Assembly (NCBI GenBank): GCA_009760855.2
Contig: WPIO01000325.1
Span: 1 to 64,000, forward strand
Length of the DNA stretch: 64,000 nucleotides
From: Cristatella mucedo
Taxonomy: Eukaryota > Bryozoa > Phylactolaemata > Cristatellidae
Reading direction: 5' to 3'
In this document: piece after piece, positions 1 to 8,599 of the stretch
Position numbering within the stretch: the stretch's first letter is position 1
How the letters are laid out: every line of letters begins with the position of its first letter
Translations under genes and position numbers: made by a program
Notes under the pieces: generated by a model
Told to the model about the DNA's origin: nothing
Seen by the model: only the letters and a program-made list of their open reading frames with translations
The model's database searches: none

Positions 1-27
1 TCTTCGTGCAAGGCACATTGAAGCACA
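1..27 (+). repeat. LTR 3' tail of a Ty3-type element
   Basis: The first 27 bases match the last 27 bases of the LTR at 34781-34807 with one mismatch. The match ends in the canonical CA and is followed at once by the coding remnant of an unrelated gypsy element. This is therefore the right edge of a solo LTR or of an element that lies off the left side of the window and is inserted into the gypsy copy. Confidence 0.75.
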
Positions 28-466
28 TACGGCTCACGACTCCTCAACTTGAGCCTAGGTATTCGACTGAGTCTCTCCTGGGTCTTCTCTGTACCCGATG
101 TTTCGTACCCTCTTATTGGCACCGATTTCCTTGCTCATTTTGAGCTAATCGTAGTCCTCGAGCACCACTCGCTATACGACGGTCGTAATCAGCTTCGAAA
201 GAGGTACCGAGCTTACTTCTTCCATTAAGCCCTATCATCTCTGCTGCATCCCTACGTCTCTTCGGGCCGACTAAGCTGCTTTGCTTCACCGATTTCCAAA
301 CATCAATCAAACCAGAAACCTCTTTGTGCCAGTGAAGCATTCAGTGGCTGGCACAGCACTATGCACTCCTCCCGACCGGCCCAAAAGCCGGCACCGACCT
401 AACGTGGTCGCGAGAGGACGCTGCTGACTTCGAGCGCAGAAAAGTTGCGTCGACCGAATCGAAACA

Positions 467-901
467 GTGCTCGGCCATCCGGCCGCCGACGCACCGATTT
501 CAATCACAACTGACGCCTCGGACACCGCCATTGGCACCGCTCTGCAACAGCTACTGAACGGGGTATGGAAACCGTTAGCCTTTTTCTCTCGAAACTCTTA
601 CCCGAGAAATCTCGCTACTCGACTTTTGACTGAGAGCTTCTCGCTATTTGCTCTGCGATCCAACGTTTCCGTTACTTTGTGGAAGACCGGGCTTTCTCGG
701 TGCTCACCGATCATCGCCCGACCGTTTAAGCAATCGTTTCATCATCAGATCATTTCACACCTCAGCAGCAGCGACACTTTCATCTCCGAATTCACTACCG
801 ACATCCGATACTTGAAGGGTTCCGATAATTGCGTCGCCGACACACTTTCACGAGCTAACGCTGTTTTCGATACGCACGACCGACCTATCGATTACAGCTA
901 G
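467..901 (+). pseudogene. Ty3/gypsy RNase H domain
   Basis: The open frame contains TTDASDTAIGTALQQ followed by WKPLAFFSR, the hallmark start of a Ty3-family RNase H with its first catalytic aspartate, and ends with GSDNCVADTLSRA, the usual C-terminal RNase H signature. The middle (about residues 60-95) reads better in another frame, where RYFVEDRAFSVLTDHRP appears, so two compensating frameshifts are present. The domain would degrade the RNA strand during reverse transcription, but this copy cannot be functional. Confidence 0.85.
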
Positions 902-1030
902 CTCGCCACCACACAAGAGCCCGAAATCCCCGCAGCACCAACTACTTCCCAGCACCTTCAACCGGTTCCTATACCAACGTCGCAGGGAGCCATTTTATTC
1001 GACCGCTCTACCGGCCACGATCGCCCATAC

Positions 1031-1722
1031 GTGCCTGCTACCTTCCGTCGACGAATCTTAAACAAATTCCACGGACTCGCTCACCCAGGAACACGAGCTA
1101 CACTGCGTCTAATCGCATCTCGGTTTGTGTGGCCGAATATGAATTCTGACGTTCGCTCTTGGGCCCGAACTTGCATAGAATGCCAACGCGCCAAAGTAGC
1201 TCGGCACACTTCGACATCCGTTGGGCTGTTTCCCACCCCATCTCGTTGATTCAATCGTGTTCACGTCGATCTCTTCGGGCCGCTACCCCCACTCCGATGT
1301 TGTGACCTATTTACTTACGGTTGACCGTTTCACACGCTGGCCTGAAGCGTTTCCTCTGACCGACATTTCCGCATCGACCGTCTCGCCAGCATTTGTCGAC
1401 GGTTGGATATCACGCTACGGCGTCCCAGCGTGGCTCACTTATAAACGAGGAGGACAATTTGAGTCATTCCTGTGGCTCGAACTCATGAAGGCCATGGGAA
1501 TATGGCATGTGCGAACTGCCGCTTATCACCCGGCCGCTAACGGCATGGTAGAGAGCCTGCACCGACAGCTCAAGGCAGCACTCATGGCAAGTAGCCCGCC
1601 ACATTCATGGCAAAAGGCACTGCCCCTCATGCTCCTCGGAATCCGCTCTGCTGAAAAGCGTGACATCGGCCACTCAGCAGCTGAGCTAGTGTACGGGGAG
1701 AGACCATTCGCTTGCCCGGTGG
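1031..1722 (+). pseudogene. Ty3/gypsy integrase (zinc-binding and core domains)
   Basis: The first part (1031-1249) carries the HHCC zinc-binding domain: HGLAHPG, then CIECQRAK. The core follows in another frame from about 1250, with VDRFTRWPEAFPL and AAYHPAANGMVESLHRQLK, the region of the last catalytic glutamate. The frame changes near 1245, and the sequence around the second catalytic aspartate is altered (LTYKRGGQFE in place of an aspartate-glycine). A DDE-type retroviral integrase is clear, but the copy is dead. Confidence 0.85.
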
Positions 1723-2040
1723 TTTCTTCAGTGCGCCCGAGGCACCGGCCGACAGCTCAGACGTTGCAATATTTGTCACGACGCTCATCGAGCATATGCA
1801 CCCTCCCTTCGAGCTGTACCGCCACGAAACTCGGCCCTCCCATCCTACGTTCCCGACGACCTACAGCATTGCGTTTTTGTACGCCACGATGCTGCTTGAA
1901 GACCGCTTCAGCCACCCGACGACGGTCATAAGTAGTGCTTGAACGGGCAGTAAAAAAATTTTCCGTTAACTTCGCCGGCCCCTGGCCGCCGAATGAACCT
2001 ATCAATCGACCGGCTGAAGCCCTGTTGTAAGAAAAGTCAC

Positions 2041-2085
2041 TTAATAATAATAATAATATTGCACTTGATTGACAATGCCCTTTCA
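2041..2085 (-). repeat. LINE/SINE 3' tail remnant, TAA microsatellite
   Basis: A (TAA)n run followed by TTGCACTTGATTGACAATGCC resembles, in reverse, the end shared by LINE family B tails elsewhere in the window (for example 43261-43335). It is short and degenerate. Confidence 0.4.
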
Positions 2086-2223
2086 ATCCTCCTCATGCTT
2101 ACTATCGTTCGCATTTCGAAGTCTGAAAAGTGAAATTGTCCTAATAATTGACTTTTCCTCCAACATTAAAACGTTTGACTTATTTTTCATTTGAATTAAA
2201 CAAATTTTGTTTTCTTTACATAT

Positions 2224-5200
2224 ATGTATCGAAAAGTCCTCAAAAGGGAAACTCGTTTCATACCGAGTCAAGACGACTAATGAATATCGATGATATAACT
2301 CCAAGTACAAGTATTGCTTCAAGGATTCATAAGTTGAAACTATAATTTGTTGAAGCAAGTGGAAGACATGAGAAATATATTCTTACAGGAAGAGACTATT
2401 ATGCAACAGAAATTGATGATTTCTTTAATAGTATAATACTAAGGTATACTAATTTATTAAAAGAAGTAACAACTAGATTCTCTTCATTTAAATTACAAAC
2501 AAAGATATCAGTTCATTCATATCATGATCAAACTGGCACACATAGTCATAGTGTTGTAGCTGGTTCTAAATTAGTTGCAGTTGGTAAAAGATCTAATTAT
2601 ACTAATGTTATTGAAAAACCAATTAAAATCTTTAAGATAGTCAATAGATAAAATTATTGACAAAAATCCAGGTTCTGGTTGGAGACTAATCGGTATAAAA
2701 CGTCTAAGATTAATGTTAGTGAATATATTGTTAGAGCAGGTTCATCTTATTTACCATTACCAACTGGTTTACCAAAGAAGCTTTGTTGTATTATTATAAA
2801 GAATGAAGATAAATATTGTGCTTTGTGGTGTATATTGAGATTCCTAAATCCTGTAAATGTATATCCAGAGAGATACACTGATTTGATTAATATATTAAGA
2901 AGTAATTATCAAGAACTAAATGAGCCATTATCTCAACTTAAATGACCTCTCAAAGTAATTGATATAAAAAACTAGGTAAACTATTTAATGTTAGTATAAA
3001 TGTTTATGAATATAATAAAAAATCAGGTGTATATCTTCTAAGAACTGTATCAAGAAAACTAGAGATTTAAGAAAGACATATTAATCTTTTATTGACAACT
3101 AAATCTGAAAAAAAGTAATTTTGCATTAATAAAGAATTTTAATGGACTCTGTAGAACACCTAATAAAGATGGATCAATGTTTTATTGTCATAGGTGTATA
3201 GATACATTCTTTTTATATGAAGATTTTCAGAATCATTTAGTTGTATGCAAAGGGCTTAACTATAGTTATTCTAAATTAAAAATATCTGGAATTATTGAAA
3301 ATATGAAAACAGGAAGAACATAAGATACTACATTTTTAAATTTTAGTGATCATGCAAAATTAATTAAAGCTCCATATGCCTGTTATGCAGAATTTGAGAG
3401 TTACACGTGTACAAATATGCTGCAAGTTCCATGTGGCTCATGTGCAATTATTCTTGCCGAGCTGGGTTGGTCCAGCGGTTAAGGTTCTCGCCCCGACTAA
3501 GGTCTGGCTGAGGTCGTGGGCTCGACCCCCGAGGCATATGTGAAGCGCCTGAATGGAGATTAAGTTCTCTGGGGGCGCTATACAAATGAATTATATTTTT
3601 ATATTTTTTATATATTATTGATAATTATGGAAAAGTGATAATAGATAATGATATAAATGGAGGAAGACCTTGTATATTTTTAAATAGAGGTAATTATTGT
3701 ATTGAGTTCCTTTTAGAATTTATAATGAATGTTTCGGGCGAGTTGAAAAAAGTTACTAGATCACACTAAACACATATTATTTTTTATTCTGACATTCGTA
3801 AACAATGTAATGATTCTACTAATTGTTGGATATGTAAGGATACATTTGATGTTAAGGAAAAAGTAAATTTAAACTCAAGGGATCATTGTCACTTCAGTGG
3901 TAAATTTAGAGGAGCAGCACACAAACTTTGTAATTCACTCGTTAGATTAAAAAAACTAGCTGGAAACTTCCTATCTTTATTCACAATTTGAAAGGATACG
4001 ACTCTCATTTGATTGTAAAAGTAATGTCGGCATTTGGTATTAATTTTAAGCCAGTCGCACATAACATTGAAGATTATAGGTCAATGTCATTTCATGATTT
4101 GAGTTTAAAGATTCTATTAGTTTTATGATTGGTGGTTTAACTGATATAATTAATTCATTAAAGAAAGCAAATTAAAACTTTGATGTTACAATCGATGTCT
4201 TCTGAGGATTATATCCAAATATTGATGTTAAGGTTCTTAAAGACATGGTATCGAGGAAAGGTGTTTATCCCTATGAGTACATGGATTCTTTTGATAAATT
4301 TAATGAGACTAAGATTCCAGATATTAAAGCATTTAATAGTAAACTTGCTTTTGATAAAGGTATTGGTGCTTTAGAATATGAACACGCACTAAATGTATTT
4401 ACACTTTTTAGCATGAAAGATTTAGGCGATTATCATGATATTTATCTATATGCAGACGTTACACTTCTTGCTGATTGTTATGAAGCATACAGAAATAGTT
4501 TAATTGAATTGCTTAAATTAGATCCTGCTCACTATCTATCAGCACCACATTGTGCATGGTCTTGTACTTTGTTTTACACACAATGTACTATTAAACTATT
4601 AGATAAAAAGGAAGGAGACTTACAACTATATCAAAAGTTTAAGGAATCAATTAGAGGTGGAGTATATCAAGTCAGTAAAAGACTTTCTAAAGCTAGTAGT
4701 ACTAATCATATTATTACTGGGGTGCTACAAGTTTATATCCAACGGTTGTGATGTGGCATTTACCTATTACATAACCTAGTGAAGATGATTTAAGTAATTA
4801 GCCACTAGAAAAAATAATGTCATTACCTGAAGATGCTGAATTAGGAATATTTGTCTTATGTGCTTTAGAGTATCCAAAGGAACTACATGTCTAATGATAA
4901 TGCACTTTGCCCCGAAAGTAGGATTGTTGATAATTCTGAGTTTTCAAGATACCAACAAAAGTTTTCATCAGCTCCAAGCACTGTACCACAGTTGATTTTT
5001 GATTTTAATAATAAAACTAATTGCCTAACAGATTACAGATACTTTCAATTTGTTGTTAATAAAGGATTAATACCAACTAAAATACATAAAGTATATAAAT
5101 TCAATCAAGAACCTAGGGCAAAACCATTCATTTATATATATGCAGCTAAAAAGATTGAATTTAATGTAATGGCCATAGCTTCAAAAGAAATCTATATACA

Positions 5201-6056
5201 GATTTTTAAGTGTCAAATCTTTGGAAAGACGTGTGAGAATGTAGAAAACCGAACGTGTGTTACATTAGTAAATACTGGAACAGATAAGAATGAATCATTG
5301 TATCATAAATTAATGAGAGATCCTAGACTTAAAAAAGTTAGATGCTTTGATAAAACCCTAGTTGGTTTTAAGCACTCAAGAAAGACTACACTTCTATACA
5401 AACCAATGTTTATAGGTGTTGAAATTCTTGATTTATCAAAATTACACATGTGAAGATTATACTATATCACCTTGAAAGCTAAGTTTTATGATAGATTAAG
5501 TTCATTATACACAGACACCGATTCATTAGTTGTTGATATTAAAACTGAAAACTTTGAGAAAGAGATGTTTGATATTAAAGATTGGTTTCATAAGGACGAG
5601 TTTGGTTAATTCACGGATGAAATGGATGGTGCCAAGATTGATGAATTCATTGCTTTAAGACAAAAACTATATTCTGCGGCTTCTACTAAACCAATTATGA
5701 AAGCAAAAGGTGTTCCAAAAGAAGTAATTAAGAATTCAAAGATAACTCATAATTAATATAGTCAATGCCTATCTACCACGAATGATATTTATATAAATGA
5801 TGCTAGTACTGCTGCTTTTGATGAAGCTCTCGATAGAGGTTTCTATCGTATGACTCAAAGTAAACATACTATTATTACAAAGAAACTTAAGAGAAGAGCA
5901 TTATCAGCATTCGGATAAAAAAGATACTGGTTAGATTGCGGATGTTGTAGTTATGCATATGGGCATTATAAGATTGATAAAGCTTTAAGTGAAGGAATTA
6001 ATCCAGGTCGCTGTGAACAATGTAATATTGATGTAGATGACAAAAATCAAGAATGA
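2224..6056 (+). pseudogene. protein-primed DNA polymerase B (pPolB), Polinton copy 1
   Basis: Pieces in order: an N-terminal region with GSSYLPLPTGLPKK and IKNEDKYCALWC (about 2740-2830); a zinc-finger-like FYCHRCIDTF with later H and C (3180-3250); an exonuclease region with CYAEFES (about 3379); HDLSLK and NLKGYDSHLIVK (about 4000); VYPYEYMDSFDKF then YLYADVTLLADCYEAYRN (4255-4500), the block preceding the polymerase domain; IFGKTCENVEN (about 5215); the motif C-type YTDTDSLVVDI (about 5505); and a C-terminal KRYWLDCGCCSY with paired cysteines. Exo I reads AEFE rather than the DFE of copy 2. At least six stops and several frameshifts, plus a SINE at 3455, make it a pseudogene. The ATG at 2224 is a guess. 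It would have copied the element's linear genome using a terminal-protein primer. Confidence 0.88.
3455..3613 (+). mobile_element. tRNA-derived SINE with LINE-like tail
   Basis: GC-rich insert inside the AT-rich polymerase gene. An RNA polymerase III box A-like stretch (TGGTCCAGCGGTTA, 3468-3481) and a box B-like GGGCTCGACCCC (3518-3529) stand at tRNA spacing. The 3' part (AGCGCCTGAATGGAGATTAAGTTCTCTGGGGGCGCTATAC, described by position 3544-3583) matches the 3' end of LINE family B in this window and can fold into a hairpin. ATTATT occurs on both sides (3449-3454 and near 3614) and may be the target duplication. The coding frame of the polymerase resumes after it. Confidence 0.75.
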
Positions 6057-6086
6057 ATTAATAAAAATAATCTCATTATTATAGAA

Positions 6087-6344
6087 ATGGAAAAAGAAAA
6101 TCCAGAGTTTTCAAAAGTTGAAGAAGATTCTCGGGATATAACTATTTCAGATACGGAGTCGATATCAGATACACAATCTGAAGATCCCGAGTCTGAACCA
6201 GAATCTGAATCTGTATCAGAATCAGAATCTGAGTCTGAATGTGAATCAGAATCCGAATCAGCTGAAGAAGACTTCACTTTTAATGGTAATGATGATATAC
6301 ATCCATTTTCAAGTGATTATGTAAATGAAAAAACTGATTTATAA
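6087..6344 (+). CDS. small acidic Ser/Glu-rich protein
   Basis: An open frame of 85 codons with a run of alternating serine and acidic residues in the centre (about residues 28-62). The start is preceded by TTATAGAA, the motif seen before most genes of this element. It lies 30 bp after the polymerase gene. Its counterpart at 12936 in the other Polinton copy has the same position and composition, which supports it as a real gene rather than a chance frame. Function unknown; a highly acidic disordered protein could bind basic proteins or act in packaging, but nothing in the sequence decides this. Confidence 0.6.
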   Translation: MEKENPEFSKVEEDSRDITISDTESISDTQSEDPESEPESESVSESESESECESESESAEEDFTFNGNDDIHPFSSDYVNEKTDL

Positions 6345-6366
6345 AAATATCTATACTTATATAGAA

Positions 6367-6637
6367 ATGGACGTCTCAAGAATTCTGAGCTGCTAACAAT
6401 CTAGAGAAATGGCTGTAAAGATCTGTCTTCAAAAACTGAAAGGTAATGATCAACGTATAGGTAGACACCCACTTGATAGACTTATTTCAGATTTAGATAG
6501 TTCATTTGTTAGTGTTCTTATAGAAATGTTTGAAGCTTCTGATAAACTAATGGAATGTAGAGGCAAGATATGGGATGCTTGAAGAAGCAGCTAAAACATC
6601 AAAAACCCCAAAAATGAAACAAGGAATACAAATTAAT
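6367..6637 (+). pseudogene. tiny-gene family member (MDVSRIL type), broken
   Basis: Starts MDVSRILS after TTATATAGAA and shares MAVK, LQKLKG.DQRI and LDRLI.D.DSS with the open gene at 13261, so the two are orthologous between Polinton copies. A TAA interrupts codon 10 and a frameshift follows near the end. The product would be about 85 residues. No known domain recognised. Confidence 0.55.
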
Positions 6638-6675
6638 TAATTGTATTAAATAAATTTTTAACCTCATATAGGAAA

Positions 6676-6903
6676 ATGGATCAACAAATTTCAAGAATTT
6701 TTTGTTGTAGAAATGCTTTAGGAATTGCGAAAGGTTTATGCGGTGTTGATGCTTATAGTGAAATTACTGATGATATTTATAAACGTATTTTTGCATTAGA
6801 TTATTCAAATATTTCTATTCTTTTACAGATTTGTGATGAAAGTGAAAAAATTAATGAGGAAAAAAACATATTATTAAATGAAGAGAATTTAATCGTATGG
6901 TAG
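6676..6903 (+). CDS. tiny-gene family member (MDQQISRIF), open
   Basis: 75 codons, open, preceded by CATATAGGAAA directly before the ATG. It starts MDQQISRIFCCRNALGIA, close to the broken neighbour at 7244 (MEHKVSRILCC) and to 13571 (MDIARILCYE). The shared middle pattern is a YKR-FAL-D-S-ILLQ-CDE block. It has no signal peptide and no membrane segment. It is one of a tandem row of at least four related genes between the acidic gene and the gene at 7539. Function unknown. Confidence 0.6.
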   Translation: MDQQISRIFCCRNALGIAKGLCGVDAYSEITDDIYKRIFALDYSNISILLQICDESEKINEEKNILLNEENLIVW

Positions 6904-6965
6904 TAGACTTAAGGACAGAAGCTAAACATTGTGAATTAAACAAATTTTTAGACCTATACAGGGAA

Positions 6966-7217
6966 ATGGATTACAATGAAATTTAAGTATTTTTGAATAT
7001 CCTGCTTCAAGAAATAGTTTTCTAATATTTTTTGATTTATATAATAATGATAATTTCAAATTTTATAAAACTGTATCAGAAATGGATAGAGCAACTATTG
7101 AGATTTGTAATTATAATGAGCATATAAGACAGAATCAAAAGAAAATTAATGAATTGTGCAGATAAGTTGAAGAAAGTTGAAATGATAGAAGAAGTATCAA
7201 AAATTAAAATCAATTGA
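6966..7217 (+). pseudogene. tiny-gene family member, broken
   Basis: The ATG at 6966 follows CTATACAGGGAA, a variant of the start-proximal motif. The translation starts MDYNEI, then is interrupted by a TAA and at least one frameshift; an IEICNYNEHI stretch is visible about two thirds in. Position and length (about 80 codons) fit the family; sequence similarity to its neighbours is weak. Confidence 0.4.
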
Positions 7218-7243
7218 ACAGAATTGTATCTATTTATAAAAAA

Positions 7244-7447
7244 ATGGAACACAAAGTTTCAAGAATTCTCTGTTGTGATTAAGCTTTAAGAATTGCAAAT
7301 AATTAATGTGGTTTTGATGGTGATTGTAGTTATATTGCTGTAGATCTATATAAGCGTGATTTTGCTTTAGGTGATTCAACAAATTCCATTATTTTACAAG
7401 TTTGTGATGAATATGATAGAGTGAAAAAGAAAGAAAAAATATACTGA
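7244..7447 (+). pseudogene. tiny-gene family member (MEHKVSRILCC), broken
   Basis: Starts MEHKVSRILCCD after TTTATAAAAAA and carries the VDLYKRDFALGDSTNSIILQ stretch seen in a similar form at 6676. Two TAA codons interrupt it near residues 13 and 20. Clearly a paralogue of the gene at 6676, so the row arose at least partly by tandem duplication. Confidence 0.5.
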
Positions 7448-7538
7448 AGCATTTGATAAATTTTATCATAACTTTGACGAGTTAAAAAAGGCTAATCACT
7501 TGTATATATGAGTAATGTCTTATTTTTGATATAGGAAA

Positions 7539-8045
7539 ATGCAGGCAACCTCTGATGTTACTGATACAAACCTCACCACAAGTGCCATTCTTCTGAAATC
7601 TTACGTTGATTATCTTGTTAGGTCAAGGATGAAAGCATACGATCAACAAACACTCGATTTAGATATTTCACTTATGACTGGTAATTCAGTTAAGAAATTC
7701 TATCTTGATGAATGTGATATCGAAGCTCAAAAAATTATAACTGCTGGATAATGTGATGTGACAGCTAATCTTGAATTAACTGTTAGATCTAAACTTGATG
7801 CACTTCTAGATGATCCTTTTGAAATCTCTGGATATACAACATGGATTGCAACACAACTTCTTACACTCTCAACAGTTATTTCAGGTGTATCAGGAGTCAA
7901 ACCAGATATTTCTGGAATTGTTAAATACGAGTGTAATGCAGTTTTTCCCGATCTAGACTTTTCTTACAACAAGCCCACATACTTCGAGGATAGGCAAATT
8001 GAAGACGCGACAGGCACATCCACGTCATCGCAGGAATCTCAGTAA
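7539..8045 (+). pseudogene. unknown Polinton protein (LKSYVDYLVRSRM type)
   Basis: One frame of 169 codons with a single TAA at 7749-7751. The start is preceded by GATATAGGAAA. The N-terminal LKSYVDYLVRSRM is shared word for word with the truncated gene at 13869 in the other Polinton. The C-terminal half has a hydrophobic stretch (residues 100-120) and a Ser/Thr-rich tail. No known domain. It is the last gene of copy 1 and stops where the composition changes, so its own end may be the junction. Confidence 0.55.
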
Positions 8046-8397
8046 GCTGCACCTCCGAGGACATCAACAACATCTAATTCAGGGTAATCACCTTCGTCAG
8101 AGCCTCCAAATCCCACTGTTTTGCATCTCGCAAACGAAACACAGTTCGGGCGCCGAATACGCTTTCCCGCCAGCTTTTCGGATTGTACCGTCTGATGTCG
8201 TAACGTTGGTTTCAGCCAAGTGAGTGGGGGAGCCTTTTTAGACCTAGCTTTGCCACGGCGTAGCCCCGCCCTAGCCTGAGAGAGCATGAGTGCATAACGT
8301 CTCTGCGGCCAAAAGCTTACCACTGATTGGGTGGAGCCATGAGTGAATGGCCACTCAGTGATGGGATCTTTTCCCGTCGGTCCCTCGTTCAGCTCCC
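8046..8397. other. unassigned spacer between the two Polinton copies
   Basis: GC-richer than both neighbours. No coding frame with recognisable similarity and no repeat shared with other parts of the window. It separates the end of copy 1 from the left terminus of copy 2. Confidence 0.5.
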
Positions 8398-8594
8398 TGA
8401 TGATGTGTTTTCCCTTTTAAGACATAAAGAAATTTTGTCTAACCTCGGTTCCACCTTCGGTTATCCAAACACTCCCCGATATCGTAAAATAAAAAAACCC
8501 TCATCACGAAATTTGGTCATTCGAGTTACTGTTTTTTTTAATCTGATAGACTTATAATAATTCATTTATTTTAGCAGAAATAGTATTACCTTAT
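8398..8594 (+). repeat. left terminal inverted repeat of Polinton copy 2
   Basis: Reverse-complement match to 31833-32030. Shared blocks include GATGTGTT..TTCCCTTTTA, TCTAACCTCGGTTCCACC, CACGAAATTTGGTCATTCG and TCTGATAGACTTATAA. The repeat ends in ACCTTAT, immediately before the ATG of the polymerase gene, so the promoter region of that gene lies inside the repeat. Confidence 0.9.
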
Positions 8595-8599
8595 AGAGA

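Larger units (their letters stand above)
28..1960 (+). mobile_element. decayed Ty3/gypsy retrotransposon (partial)
   Basis: A translated stretch at about 95-170 reads like the C-terminal part of a retropepsin (ends GTDFLAHFEL). RNase H and integrase follow. The reverse transcriptase, which should lie between protease and RNase H, is absent: only its N-terminal lead (about 325-450) is left before RNase H begins at 467, so there is a large internal deletion. Frameshifts and stops are frequent. No right LTR is recognisable; a short TAA-rich tail and the AT-rich Polinton follow. This lineage differs from the Ty3-type elements at 19.9 and 34.5 kb. Confidence 0.8.
2086..8045 (+). mobile_element. 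Polinton (Maverick) copy 1, partial
   Basis: An AT-rich segment with sharp composition change from its flanks carries a protein-primed family B DNA polymerase pseudogene, an acidic protein gene, four or more tiny genes and one 169-codon gene. The same genes recur in the same order in the complete Polinton next door (8600-14021) at visibly diverged sequence, so this is a separate copy of a related subfamily rather than a recent duplication. No terminal inverted repeat is recognised for this copy. It stops at about 8045, where base composition changes abruptly, so capsid and integrase genes are missing. Confidence 0.8.

Noticed and set aside
3455..3535. tRNA gene at the SINE head
   Set aside because: No closing acceptor stem and it continues into a LINE-like tail; a SINE explains it.
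6047..6277. Ser/Asp-rich frame on the minus strand opposite the acidic gene
   Set aside because: Mirror of a repetitive acidic coding strand; no start motif and no counterpart in copy 2.
8398..8420. 6-bp target duplication of the Polinton
   Set aside because: Bases left of 8398 and right of 32030 do not match in any register I tried; the ends are mutated or the site was rearranged.
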